A stretch of DNA of 64,000 nt from Naegleria lovaniensis (Eukaryota > Heterolobosea > Eutetramitea > Acrasida > Naegleriidae): NCBI RefSeq assembly GCF_003324165.1, contig NW_025407827.1:62001-126000 (forward strand), given 5' to 3'. The stretch's first letter is position 1. Each line of letters starts with the position of its first letter. Below the pieces are notes generated by a model. That model was not told where the DNA came from and searched no databases. It saw only the letters and a program-made list of their open reading frames with translations. The position numbers were made by a program, and so were the translations under genes. This document shows, one piece after another, positions 35,601 through 44,093 of this stretch.

Positions 35601-36224
35601 CTCAATGGCTGTGTCTGAAATCCAATCAGCCTCAGGGGATTTTTTTACTCGTCTTCTTCGTCGTAATCTTAAAATTGCTTGAAATCCAATTGGATATGGA
35701 TGTACAAATTCTCCTTTGAACTTTCTCCAAAATTTTTCAACTTGATGAAATAATTCTCGGGCAGAATTTGTTGCTGCGTTTGATGATTCGTAATTTGAGG
35801 GCTTTGATTCCACAATTTCTCCAAAAGAAATAATTTCTAAAGGAACAGATCGAAGTGTAAATGGCAAGAATATAGATACAGGTACTAGTTGGTCTTGATA
35901 TTGTGAATTTTGCGTGGTAAAGACAGTACATAGCAAATTATTGTCAGAATTGGAATTATTATTATTTCTATTGTACAACTCGGAATTTAAAAAATGATAG
36001 CCTTTATCGGCATTGTGGATCTTGTTGGAATCAAAAATATTTGGGATATTATTAGGTTGATTGAGACCCGATGATGATGGAGTTGTGGGCCAGTGTCCGA
36101 GCTCGTTACTCGAGTCTCGGGGTGTTGTGGTTGTTGGAGGAGAACAATTTCCGCTGTGTTGTGGTTGCAGCATTTTTTTCCTGTTTTCGCAAGAACACGC
36201 TGTTGGAGTCAAATAAGTTATCAT
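32631..36224 (-). CDS. FYRN/FYRC-domain protein, large and mostly disordered
   Basis: The frame gives 1197 residues from the ATG at 36224; the Met at 36170 (MLQPQHS) is a possible later start. Residues about 165-265 form a FYR pair: the FYRN-like GEFVHPYPIGFQAILRL and the FYRC-like GPQFVVTDISSSKGVG with FVGSSCSHPFTEAFQLY. FYR domains occur in chromatin proteins such as MLL/trithorax, some JmjC demethylases and TBRG1. A coiled coil follows (about 320-350), then more than 800 residues of Ser/Thr/Pro/Gln/Asp-rich disordered sequence. No SET, JmjC or PHD domain is present. A nuclear chromatin role is inferred from the domain only. The stop overlaps the next gene's ATG by 10 nt. Confidence 0.72.
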   Translation of the reverse strand: MITYLTPTACSCENRKKMLQPQHSGNCSPPTTTTPRDSSNELGHWPTTPSSSGLNQPNNIPNIFDSNKIHNADKGYHFLNSELYNRNNNNSNSDNNLLCTVFTTQNSQYQDQLVPVSIFLPFTLRSVPLEIISFGEIVESKPSNYESSNAATNSARELFHQVEKFWRKFKGEFVHPYPIGFQAILRLRRRRRVKKSPEADWISDTAIERIQLKLEIIKGEVGPQFVVTDISSSKGVGQRFVGSSCSHPFTEAFQLYQPDEVPDTNENGEIIEYSYLDVDTDELTGLSAFGFCDLYFQSILNSIAKQAHRYLPDQINIFDGRSKEFWKTTLEREKQKLMMEIVELEKKKQVLMKLSTTKPSTRDSSNPVTTKPRRVVKKRTKRPVMDVEDTPSFADGEDSLKEAVSDSEPSQQQISPNNIGSASSIVSPIKKIKMDGTATEEVSTPNRIEAVFPTTNNNAMDLQNDLEIGPSSSSMHDDLELRLLKGSPHPPSSNHQSPIKPSNMQQSQPTIEKRNTVSQESIAEDSDKEDQHVHVTPTRMSLVNMPNSPKLEKINISPAKRNPISLELKDAVDIMEVSKEKETSIQQSSLSLTPPSHQQQHVQSNSPEFAIPALPSLQPLKKNASQTQQSQHSIETASVPQTSQPQASISQHHDDNTSKPKSQSEEVVIKPGSTITQDSPQLDEIIDEDGERDGDTMNGVSVTKDGDISRELAQKHDEMVTEDGHDIQNSKPQKSDIITVNPAAEVKETEIVQVLFDTTSATVKPQTDDKHMDDTTTLSTTTLMQNQQGKNPNITNEVDDDATPTDIILETDQFSNSIKERVETKLSPQLAEEISNASHSMQTANQETTSEIVSKIESTSHQEINMVTTTTADQTTTTLTNVSHAFMPILEVQFSGEMPSPSSANSNNSTGTTHFEAATGQEVASVKISTAGVASGMITNDHSDEETPKDLTPPVQVFEDTSKNFNPLVNDTPSKTKAKTEITMHNDEEIPATPTPAKPLLTDASSPARTELATPTYEHTPAMDMSSKTIIPATIVLDPLELGGEDDMVDDDFDSNDEDDKQPISTPPNNTSRILSYTTPRSERGEDGASISSQAAVEETQYPAIKIDLDLGQLSPSKKNNPFMQAPVCENEQSESDEEQESPKTPSPTALGLNIQFSSPPLINTISPIVKTSVTSPIVFNNNNSKALDSFLNQPCK

Positions 36225-36400
36225 TTATTATTTACACTGTGTGATTGTCATGATAATTCTTCTTCTTTTGTTATTTGAACGACTTCATTACTATATTGAA
36301 ATCCACAAGAATGCAATGTCAACAACAATATTAAAAATATGACAGAATAATCGAAAAATAATGAGCATCAACCAGGTCACATTAAATCAGCAACGAATTA

Positions 36401-37275
36401 TCATGATAAATACGTACGGTATTTTCTTGCATAATCTCTGAGATGAGTAATAGCTCTTGTTGTAAGGCAAGGTAACTTGAAGGTAGTCACCAAAAAGAGA
36501 GTTTGTCCACACAATGCGTCAGAATCCAATACACGTAACACTCCAATGCCTTCCGAATCGGATTTATCTCCGTTTCTTCTTCCATATACAAGTGATGGTT
36601 TTTCGTTGGGATAGAATCGATGAACGTCAAATAAAGTGTCAAAGAGGAGAAGGCCACTCGAGAAGGCATCGTCTTCTGAAATGAAAATGTTTGCAAAAGC
36701 TCTGTTGTTGAAATGCAATGTTCGTTGTTGTTGTGAGATTGACGTATTGTATACACATGATTATTGCCAAAAAGTTTTAGTAAAATGTCCAAGAATAACA
36801 AAAGTTTTGTCAAATCATCCGAACGAATTCATTATTAAAAACGAATCATTAAATGTTCATCCAGATCAGTTTGTATGGATAGTTTCATTACCAACCATCA
36901 TATTCGTACAATAATAATCGGTTCATCATGAATAGTAGACGAATCGGAGTGCATCAAATCGGATTATTGTGTATTTAAAAAATACAACCATACAATGATC
37001 ATAACAACGAAACAATATTAATTTAAAATGATGATTATTCAAAGAAATCCATACTTTAACTGTTCTGGAGGTATTGTTTGTTTATATTCGCTCGCAATCA
37101 ATGCTCCGGTTGAATCAAAAATAGCTGCCCCCAACAATTCTTGTTCATTCTTGCAAAACTCTTTCAGGGCATTCAAAACGCTTTCGTCAAGCTGAACGGA
37201 ACTCATTTTTTGTTTTTTCGAAATCCTTCTTCTGCTCGTCAATTTGGTTTCCTTGATGAGAGAGCTGTCAGCCAT
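36401..37275 (-). CDS. profilin-like protein (two exons)
   Basis: Exons are 37275-37055 and 36701-36401, spliced in frame (donor GTATGG, acceptor CAACAG) to 173 residues. An in-frame Met at 37206 (MSSVQLDE) would give 150 residues, closer to profilin length. The fold pattern is visible: N-terminal helix (VLNALKEFCKNE), paired strands AAIFDSTGALIAS, a helix after the splice, then FDVHRFYPNEKPSLVYGRRN, GIGVLRVLDS, TLFLVTTF and a C-terminal helix (AITHLRDYARKY). This order matches profilins, actin-monomer-binding proteins. It is divergent: the N-terminal Trp that helps bind poly-Pro is missing. A roadblock/LC7-like protein is the main alternative. Confidence 0.6.
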
Positions 37276-37396
37276 GAACGTTGGCCAATACCAATTTTAG
37301 AAGAGTTGGGCAACCTCCATACAATGGCAACAAGTTTTTAATAAGCAGTGAGAATTCGAGGGTTACCTTCGTATTTGAAGAGTATGATAGTCATAC

Positions 37397-39537
37397 TCAA
37401 TTAAGAAGAGGTGTCGTTTCCCACATATTCATTTCCAATTCACACTCGTTTTGATTTCGAGCAATGAAAAAGTATCCATTCATTCCCCAATCCTTTTTTA
37501 AGTGCAAGCGCAGTTACTATTAAATCAACAACTCTCTCAATTGGACTTCAAACTTACCGAACTCCATGAATTTGCAGCAATCCAATAAGGCACACCAGTT
37601 CCTGGCTGAACTCCCCATCCAACAATTTTCACACCGACATTAAATAACCACGGACCTGCCACATGATGATACACTCCACTTTTATAATTCAAGAAATCTC
37701 TATAGACTTTCATTCCAGCAATGATACTACCACTTTTCAGAATACTTGTTTGAACTGATTCCATATCGGTCACGTTGAAGAGTCGAGAATTTGTGGTTTT
37801 AAATGTTGATGAAATGAGTTGTCCATTGGAAGTACAATACGAAGGACAAGCCATGTTATCATTTGCTTGAAATGGTACACATGATTCTGTCACTTTGATA
37901 GGGTGTCATGACCATATTGATTTATAATTTTCATGATATTAAGGCATTCATCAATGAATGGTGACACCTACCTAATCCTACTTGTTCCACAAACTGTAAG
38001 CCCGTATCGAAAGCACCATTCTCACATCCACCATCATTCTTATCACATGAAATTAACCATTGAGGAGACATGACATGATTGATTCGAGCTTGAGTGACCA
38101 CACAGAATCGATCGCCAACAGCTTCTGCAATGGCAAAAGCCCAACAGCCGCAATCCAAATCATGTCGAATCGAATGCAGTTGAGAGCAATTGACATACAA
38201 AGGATCTGAAAGGAGAGAGTACGAGGATGGAAGATTTTGATACGAAGAAGAATCTTGACTTTTGTGTATCATGGATGCATGTTGTTGAGAGAATTCTCGT
38301 CTTTCGACAAGTTCGAGATTACTTTTTGCGTATCGTCGTTGTATTTGACCAAGGGTCATGTTTTGAAAGATTTTATTTTCTCCAGCTTGCCATCGTTGTT
38401 GAGAATACCCTGTCCGTGAGTCGAAGAAAAGATTCAGTCAGTTTTGCGATAGTAAATTTGAAGCCGCCGCCCCGAAGTGGCCGGTCGCAGTTGGTCAACC
38501 GTCTTACAACAAAAAAAAAGCCATAACGCTGTAGTACCTGCTGCTCTTGCTCTCACAAATATCGATCGGAACCTTTAACTCAAAATTAGTTTGCTTCGAT
38601 GTAAGGTAATCTGCACTGAAACAACAATTTCAACACATGTTGTAGATGGATTTGTACAAAATAATAATCACAACCGAAGCTGCCACCTGATGATCATTTT
38701 TGAGAAGCACTGTGATGGCTGATCGTATGAAAAGAATATGTAAACCGTTTTGAACGAGTAAAATTAAAGATTATTGCATCTCAAATCTCTTTTATTATTC
38801 AAATCGTTTGGTTGAAAAGTGCGCATTGAAATCCTCTAGAAATTACACTTGCACTACGAGCGTAAAAATGAGCCGAATTTTTAATTAGTTTATTTATGAT
38901 CCGCCAACATGTATTGGCCACGAATTGTGTACAAATAGAGCTAATAATATTTGTGAATTTGATTTTACTTGTTCCGATGAATGATCGTTACATCGTTCCT
39001 GACTGTTTTCAGAAATTTTTTTTGACCAAGCCTGCTCATAGTACATTGCCCACTGGCTCGTAGTGCATCGTAGTGGACGTTTGATTGGTGCATTAACATT
39101 TCTGGTGACGTTCGAGGACATGCACTACACAAAGCCTGCTGGCTACTATCATCACGAAGATCGTTGGCTCATAGTGCATTTTATTTTCTCGAGGAAATAG
39201 TGTTTTGAGCGGGAGAAGTAAGTGTGGATTCATTTTTTTTCATTCGTTGAAACTAAAAAACCAATTTAGGCCTTTTTACTGGTTGACCAACTGCGACTCA
39301 ACCAAAGCGTAGCGTTGGCACAAGTTGCGGCAAGTAAAACTGACTGAATCTTTTCTTCGACTCGCGGACAGGGTAGTTGAGAATAGGTGTTGACAAAATC
39401 GATGAACGCCTTATCATGAACTTGTAGAGGATGATATAAAAGTGGATGATTTTGAAGGGAATGAGCAGAATGAACCAATAGAGTAAGTACAGAAAGAAGC
39501 AGAGTTACGAGGGAGTACCGCCTCAAGATGGAAATTG
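37397..39537 (-). CDS. cathepsin B-like C1A peptidase homologue, likely inactive, split by a transposon
   Basis: Going downstream, the parts are a signal peptide and start of the propeptide (39537 to 39376), the 970-bp insert, then 38405-37972, 37892-37558 and 37492-37397. Across the insert the target duplication allows FIDFVNTYSQ to run directly into QRWQAGENK and FQNMT, the cathepsin B propeptide. The start codon lies in or beside the N run. The peptidase domain has IRHDLDCGCWAF, where cathepsin B has RDQGSCGSCWAF, so it is one residue short and lacks the oxyanion-hole Gln. VYHHVAG then LFNVGVKIVGWG shows Val in place of the catalytic His. The Asn of ANSW remains. It is either a pseudogene or a dead homologue; the remaining frame is open, so the insertion looks recent. 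Confidence 0.72.
38398..38405 (+). repeat. target-site duplication, left copy (GTTGAGAA)
   Basis: GTTGAGAA directly precedes the left end of the 970-bp element. The same eight bases follow the right end. Removing the element and one copy rejoins the cathepsin propeptide reading frame, which is strong support for these limits. Confidence 0.88.
38406..39375. mobile_element. non-autonomous DNA transposon (970 bp) inserted in the cathepsin-like gene
   Basis: The element is bounded by inverted repeats and an 8-bp target duplication. The outer 40 bp (38406-38445 and 39336-39375) are inverted copies with one mismatch, starting TACCCTGTCCG. After 38 diverged bp of equal length on each side, a further perfect 17-bp match follows (38484-38500 and 39281-39297), so the full inverted repeat is about 95 bp. 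No transposase-like frame is inside; a 75-codon frame at 38894-39121 has no motif. An 8-bp duplication fits hAT or P-type elements, and the long inverted repeats recall Mutator-like elements (9-11 bp); the superfamily is left open. Confidence 0.88.
39376..39383 (+). repeat. target-site duplication, right copy (GTTGAGAA)
   Basis: This is the second copy of GTTGAGAA, directly after the right end of the element. The match could be read as up to 10 bp because the element ends in TA and the flank also begins that way. Confidence 0.88.
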
Positions 39538-39547
39538 NNNNNNNNNN
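39538..39547. other. assembly gap (10 N)
   Basis: Ten unknown bases, probably a placeholder of fixed size. The gap falls at the expected start codon of the cathepsin-like gene, so its first exon is incomplete and the true distance to the next gene is unknown. Confidence 0.95.
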
Positions 39548-39852
39548 CTTGGGTATCACTTTGCTGACGTTGTATATATTGTGCTCATATCTATGTGAGA
39601 AGTATTTATTAAGGTTTTACAACTTTTTGATGCCAATTGGAATCAATGAGGTGTTTCCACCCCAACTTTAAGAGGAGAAGTGCGTTGTTGGATTTCTGTC
39701 GAGGGAAAGAGTTCTTGAATTAATGTACAAAACAAATCGTCTTGCAATACAAACGCAAAATAATAAAACACTATTTATTGAAATATTTGGTGAGTACAGT
39801 GAGGAAGTCAAAGAGACTTGGAGTTTTTGAAACTACTCCAACGTTCAAAAAA
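39548..39852. other. Stretch between assembly gap and RCC1-like gene
   Basis: No gene is seen. It should contain the divergent promoters of the cathepsin-like gene (minus) and the RCC1-like gene (plus), as far as they lie to the right of the gap. AT-rich; no recognised motif. Confidence 0.4.
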
Positions 39853-41652
39853 ATGCTCCAACCCAATTCTGGTAGTGCGTCTTCTATTGGCAATTTGGAA
39901 ACTTGTCAGGCACGCGCACCACAATCATCCGATCAACAACAGCAACAACAATCATCATCCACTTACTCATCACAAGTAATGTCATTACCAATGGAAATTT
40001 CTCCTCCTCTAGTTTCTCATCTCGAGTTCAATAACACGGATCCAGTCTATTCCATTCGAGATGATCGAATTCCATTGATATACTGTTCCGATAAATTTGT
40101 GTTGAATGATTTGGCACGAATGATGAAAAGTATTTCACCACAACGACGAATAATCAGTGCCTGTTCTCGTAACTGTACAACCAATAATTATGTCATTACT
40201 GATGATTTTAAATGCTATTCTCATAATGTCAAAAAAGATGATTTACATGTATCGGAACAGCAACCTGCAACGAGTAGCAGTCCTAATGCCAGTCCTAGGA
40301 CTAATTTGGTAAAATCATCATCCAATATCTTTGATGTTGCCTCCAACGTTGGAAATGCATTCAATTTACGAGTCTATCAAGCTGCTGCAGGTTACAATCA
40401 TACAGCCTTATTGGTCGATCGATTATATGAACAAAATCCTATTGACTCTGAACACAAAGTCATTCATTCAGCAAGTTATCCCAGTGCAACGAAATATCAT
40501 TCACTCCCGAATGGAGAAACTGTGGTCGTACCTGAACTGTGTAGTATGGTGTGTCTGTTTTCTTCGGTTTCTAATTTTACCGAATCCCTCATTGTGGGTG
40601 GCTCACATGCTGTCAATATTCATACAGGGAAAATGATTCATTCCGCACACGATGCACACAATATTGGTTTGAATCGAGATTTGATTTGGCTTACTTCGTT
40701 GGAGCAGGCACTGGAGGAGAATGAATATGTAACGTTTTTAAGCTCGGCTGCTTTTACCATTGTTGCTGTTACCAACAGAGGACACTTACTGGGAATTGGA
40801 TGTAATGATTTTGGGGATATTGGTCTACCGAAAAGTGTCAAACAACAACGAACCTTTAAGAGAATACCATCACCTTCCAATGAATTTTTTGTAAAAACAT
40901 GTTGTGGAGATCACAATATTGCAGCTCTCACCAAAGATGGTAAACTCTATGTCACAGGTTGTAATTTTTCAAATGAACTTGGCGTCTCTGCAAGTTGTAG
41001 TTATGGCTTGACGCATTGCAAAAATGTGGACACTCCATCCGATCCCATTGTCGACATTGCATGTGAATATTACAAAATTTACATTTTAAAGAGTAAGTAT
41101 TTTGAAGACTGTCATTAAGATTGAATTCATGTCTTTATTCGAATTTTCAATTGCAACCAATGTTTGCTTCATTTTCAAACGCTCTCATTGAAAATACACA
41201 AACTCACAGAGAGTAACACACTATGGACCATTCAAGACGGTAAAGTAGTCCCCATTGCTTTTTCAAAGCGATTCCTTTCCTCCTTTCCCCATCCTCCCAC
41301 GATCAACATTGAGTGTTTAAGTGCTACAGCTTCCTCCATTCAGATCATTGCTCATGTGACCTCAGGTCCTCATTCCTACCGATTTCTAATGTCCAATTCT
41401 CTCGATAGAGATTTAATTATCAATGCCATTTCTGACATCTCATCTATATATCACTCCTCTAACGAATATGCCAACAACAGTCATTCTCAACAATATCAAC
41501 TTTGCTCGACTGCTTACACTGGCTTCTTCTTTTGGAAGCCAAGATATCATGCCAAGTCAGAGGAGTTATTTAAGAAGCAATTACTTGCTCAAACATGTTC
41601 ACCAAATTCTCGATATTTATGTAACGTTGCTGTGATGTGCAAAGAGTGGTAA
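39853..41652 (+). CDS. RCC1-like repeat protein (two exons)
   Basis: Exons 39853-41092 (donor GTAAGT) and 41210-41652 join in frame to 560 residues. The ATG at 39853 (MLQPNSG) is chosen because the longer open frame upstream has no ATG. A Ser/Gln-rich N-terminus is followed by propeller blades. The clearest RCC1-like blades are TIVAVTNRGHLLGIGCNDF followed by GDIGLP, and NIAALTKDGKLYVTGCNF followed by SNELG. RCC1 propellers serve as exchange factors for Ran or as scaffolds. Only two blades are clear by eye, so the number of repeats and the partner are unknown. No membrane span is evident. Confidence 0.7.
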
Positions 41653-41688
41653 TAATAATATTGTGAAGACAAAGCAATCCAAAGCATT

Positions 41689-42812
41689 TTATTCCCATCT
41701 TTTGTTAAAAACTTGCATTTGCCAAGGAATAGGCACATCTGGAGTCAAGGTAACCTTGTGCAAAATCCTTCCATGATTCAAATCAATGGTTAACAAATCA
41801 TAGGGATCATTAATAGTCGCTCCATTCACTTGCATCATACAATACATTTTTCTGCTCACAACATTGATGGGTCCTAATGGAGCTTGTATCATGAAATAAT
41901 TTCCCTCAATCACTGCACCTGTTAGTAATTGAAAACGAACACTATCCAATGTCACCAAAGCTCGAGTGTAGGTATTATTTGCAGCATTCACAAGCCCAAG
42001 ACCAATCATGAGACCTGTCATTGGATCGAATTCCATTGTTTGCATGTGATATCTATTCTCGACTTGTGTCCACAATTGACCAGTGGTCCCATCAAAGGCA
42101 TACAAGTAATCGATTGGGGAGGATCTTGTTGGATACAAATCAAGCCACAATATATGATTCACTGGATCAAAACCATTCGCTCCTAAATCATTTGCAATTC
42201 ATATTCAACCACATTGAAGACTCTTCAAGACTTACCTGCGGATGCTAAAAAAGCTGTCATTTCAGTTAATTTCACAATTTGGGAAAAATCAGGAGAGACC
42301 TTCAACAACACGATTTTGTTTTGTGTTTGGAGTTGCCGAGTTGTACCCACGACGAAAACGCCTCCTGTATTTTGATCGACAATGACGAGTTGTCCAAGTC
42401 CAACCAAAGGAGTTCTCGCATCTACCAACATGTCTATTCTTCGAACGATTAATCCACTTTGTAAACTCAGTCCCAATAATTCCACACGGTTACTGGTTCT
42501 GTTAAAAGTTGTGGTATAGAAAATTTGATTCTTGTAATCGATATCACTTTGTTGCTGAGCGAGAATTTGATCTCCTTTCGTCACAGGTGGTCCTACAGGA
42601 GAAGGACGTGCATTGAATGGATTCATTTTGAAAAGCTGTAGAAACTGAACATAGTAGAGTGCATAAATCTCTCCTTGCGATACATTCATGTTGGGTGAAT
42701 AAGGATGCACTGTTTTCAAGGCCGTTATTGGTTCTGACTCACAAAGGTGAGCTCCACTAATCATAAGTACCAGTACTACCAAAGTAAGCATCACAATACG
42801 ACTCGGATACAT
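41689..42812 (-). CDS. secreted protein, probable beta-propeller (two exons)
   Basis: Exons 42812-42236 (donor GTAAGT) and 42182-41689 join in frame to 356 residues. The ATG at 42812 is chosen because it opens a clear signal peptide (MYPSRIVMLTLVVLVLMISG, cut near ESEP); the open frame continues upstream without need. The body has repeated strand patterns such as KNQIFYTTTFNRTSNRVELL, GQLVIVDQNTGGVFVVGTT, NHILWLDL, YLYAFDGTTGQLW and YDLLTIDLNHGRIL, as in WD/PQQ-like propellers, and several N-glycosylation sequons. I do not recognise the family. It should be secreted or lumenal. Confidence 0.7.
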
Positions 42813-43080
42813 GGTCGTCTTGGTGGTGAGTTTTTTTCGAATAAGGTTTTGTCTCACAGCTGTGAAATCCCAGAAATAAGCAAACCGGAGTTGAAATAAG
42901 GAACCTTCGCTTGTTCTAGTACACACACCAGCACGAATCATGACCACGATTACAATGATTGGGATTACAACATGCAAGCATGATACTTGTGATTATTGGT
43001 AAACCGTTATTCTTCTCAAACCCAAATCACAAATATAGAGCATGCCTGTGAGCTCACATAGACACATTCCAAGTGCATGT

Positions 43081-44085
43081 TTAAATTCCTGATCTTCCAT
43101 CAATCATGATCATTGAAAATGAGCCAAAAGAGGCCAAACACTCTCCTTCTAGTGTCACGATTTGAATTCTAAAGTTAGTACGATCATTGACAATCAAAAA
43201 TTGTGACTTCTTGTCAAAAATGATGGACTGTGCACAATCAAACTCTCCTCTGTTGTCTCCTTTCTTTCCCAACGTTTTAACACACTTCCATTCATGACTT
43301 ACACTCATTTTGAAAATTTTCAAGTTAATATCGGTACTTAACACAAATTGAAAATCATTCACAAATGCCAAACTGAATGGAGATGAACTTTGCTCCAAAG
43401 AAATACAATGAATGGTTATACCACTACGAGAATCCAAAATCTTTACCGATCGAGCATCCATATCGACACAAAATATTTGTTTTGAGTTTGGTCTCATTGT
43501 TACAGACATGGTTCGTGCAATATCTGTAGATTTCCAAATAGCTAATCCTCTATTATCCTTCAACAAGTATTTTTCCAAATCATACTTGTACAGACAATGG
43601 TTTTGATGACAGAACATTAGAATAGCGTCCATCATGATATTGACATTGTCATTATAATTTTCTTCTATACAGATACTGGTTGGGAAACGTGCTGGAGTTG
43701 AAACCGAGTATTTCAATTGTTTAGATTTCAGCTCAAATACATGAATACAAGCATTGTGGAAGTTGGCAACTAAAATACAGTTGTGATGGTAGGATATTTT
43801 GACATCCATCGGAACCATAGACATGATTCCCTTGCCCAAAGTACCCACATGTTCAAACTTTCCAGAAAATCCTTTTGTATATCTTTTCTTTCCCCATCTC
43901 ATCTTGATCGTTAATTTGGAAAATAAATTCATATCGGAATTGCAAAATGGATCACTCATCATCATTTTGAGATCAAGTTTCTCCTGATAAAAATCAAATA
44001 AAAGTATTTTCGTTTTAGAACAATCGTTGCGGAAGAGAAGAACCTGGTTACTCGTAGTTCCTTGCGCATTGGTTGTGGAAAACAT
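43081..44085 (-). CDS. NHL-repeat-like beta-propeller protein
   Basis: The single-exon protein has 334 residues from the ATG at 44085 (MFSTTNAQ); the frame is open a little upstream but without ATG. Strand patterns typical of NHL or similar propellers recur: MDVKISYHHNCILVANFHN, NSKQIFCVDMDARSVKILD, FSLAFVNDFQFVLSTD, and finally CAQSIIFDKKSQFLIVNDRT followed by NFRIQIVTLEGECLASFG, the best NHL unit. No signal peptide or extra domain is seen. It is divergently paired with the F-box-like gene on the plus strand; their start regions are adjacent. Confidence 0.68.
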   Translation of the reverse strand: MFSTTNAQGTTSNQVLLFRNDCSKTKILLFDFYQEKLDLKMMMSDPFCNSDMNLFSKLTIKMRWGKKRYTKGFSGKFEHVGTLGKGIMSMVPMDVKISYHHNCILVANFHNACIHVFELKSKQLKYSVSTPARFPTSICIEENYNDNVNIMMDAILMFCHQNHCLYKYDLEKYLLKDNRGLAIWKSTDIARTMSVTMRPNSKQIFCVDMDARSVKILDSRSGITIHCISLEQSSSPFSLAFVNDFQFVLSTDINLKIFKMSVSHEWKCVKTLGKKGDNRGEFDCAQSIIFDKKSQFLIVNDRTNFRIQIVTLEGECLASFGSFSMIMIDGRSGI

Positions 44086-44093
44086 TTTTGTGG

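Noticed and set aside
36487-36813. 108-codon minus-strand frame overlapping the profilin-like second exon
   Set aside because: It is a shadow: the spliced profilin-like frame explains the sequence better and gives a continuous fold.
38227-38526. 99-codon plus-strand frame crossing the left end of the transposon
   Set aside because: It is antisense to the cathepsin-like gene and runs through the terminal repeat by chance.
38894-39121. 75-codon frame inside the 970-bp element, considered as a transposase remnant
   Set aside because: No transposase motif; the DNA has short GGCTCATAGTGCA-like repeats instead.
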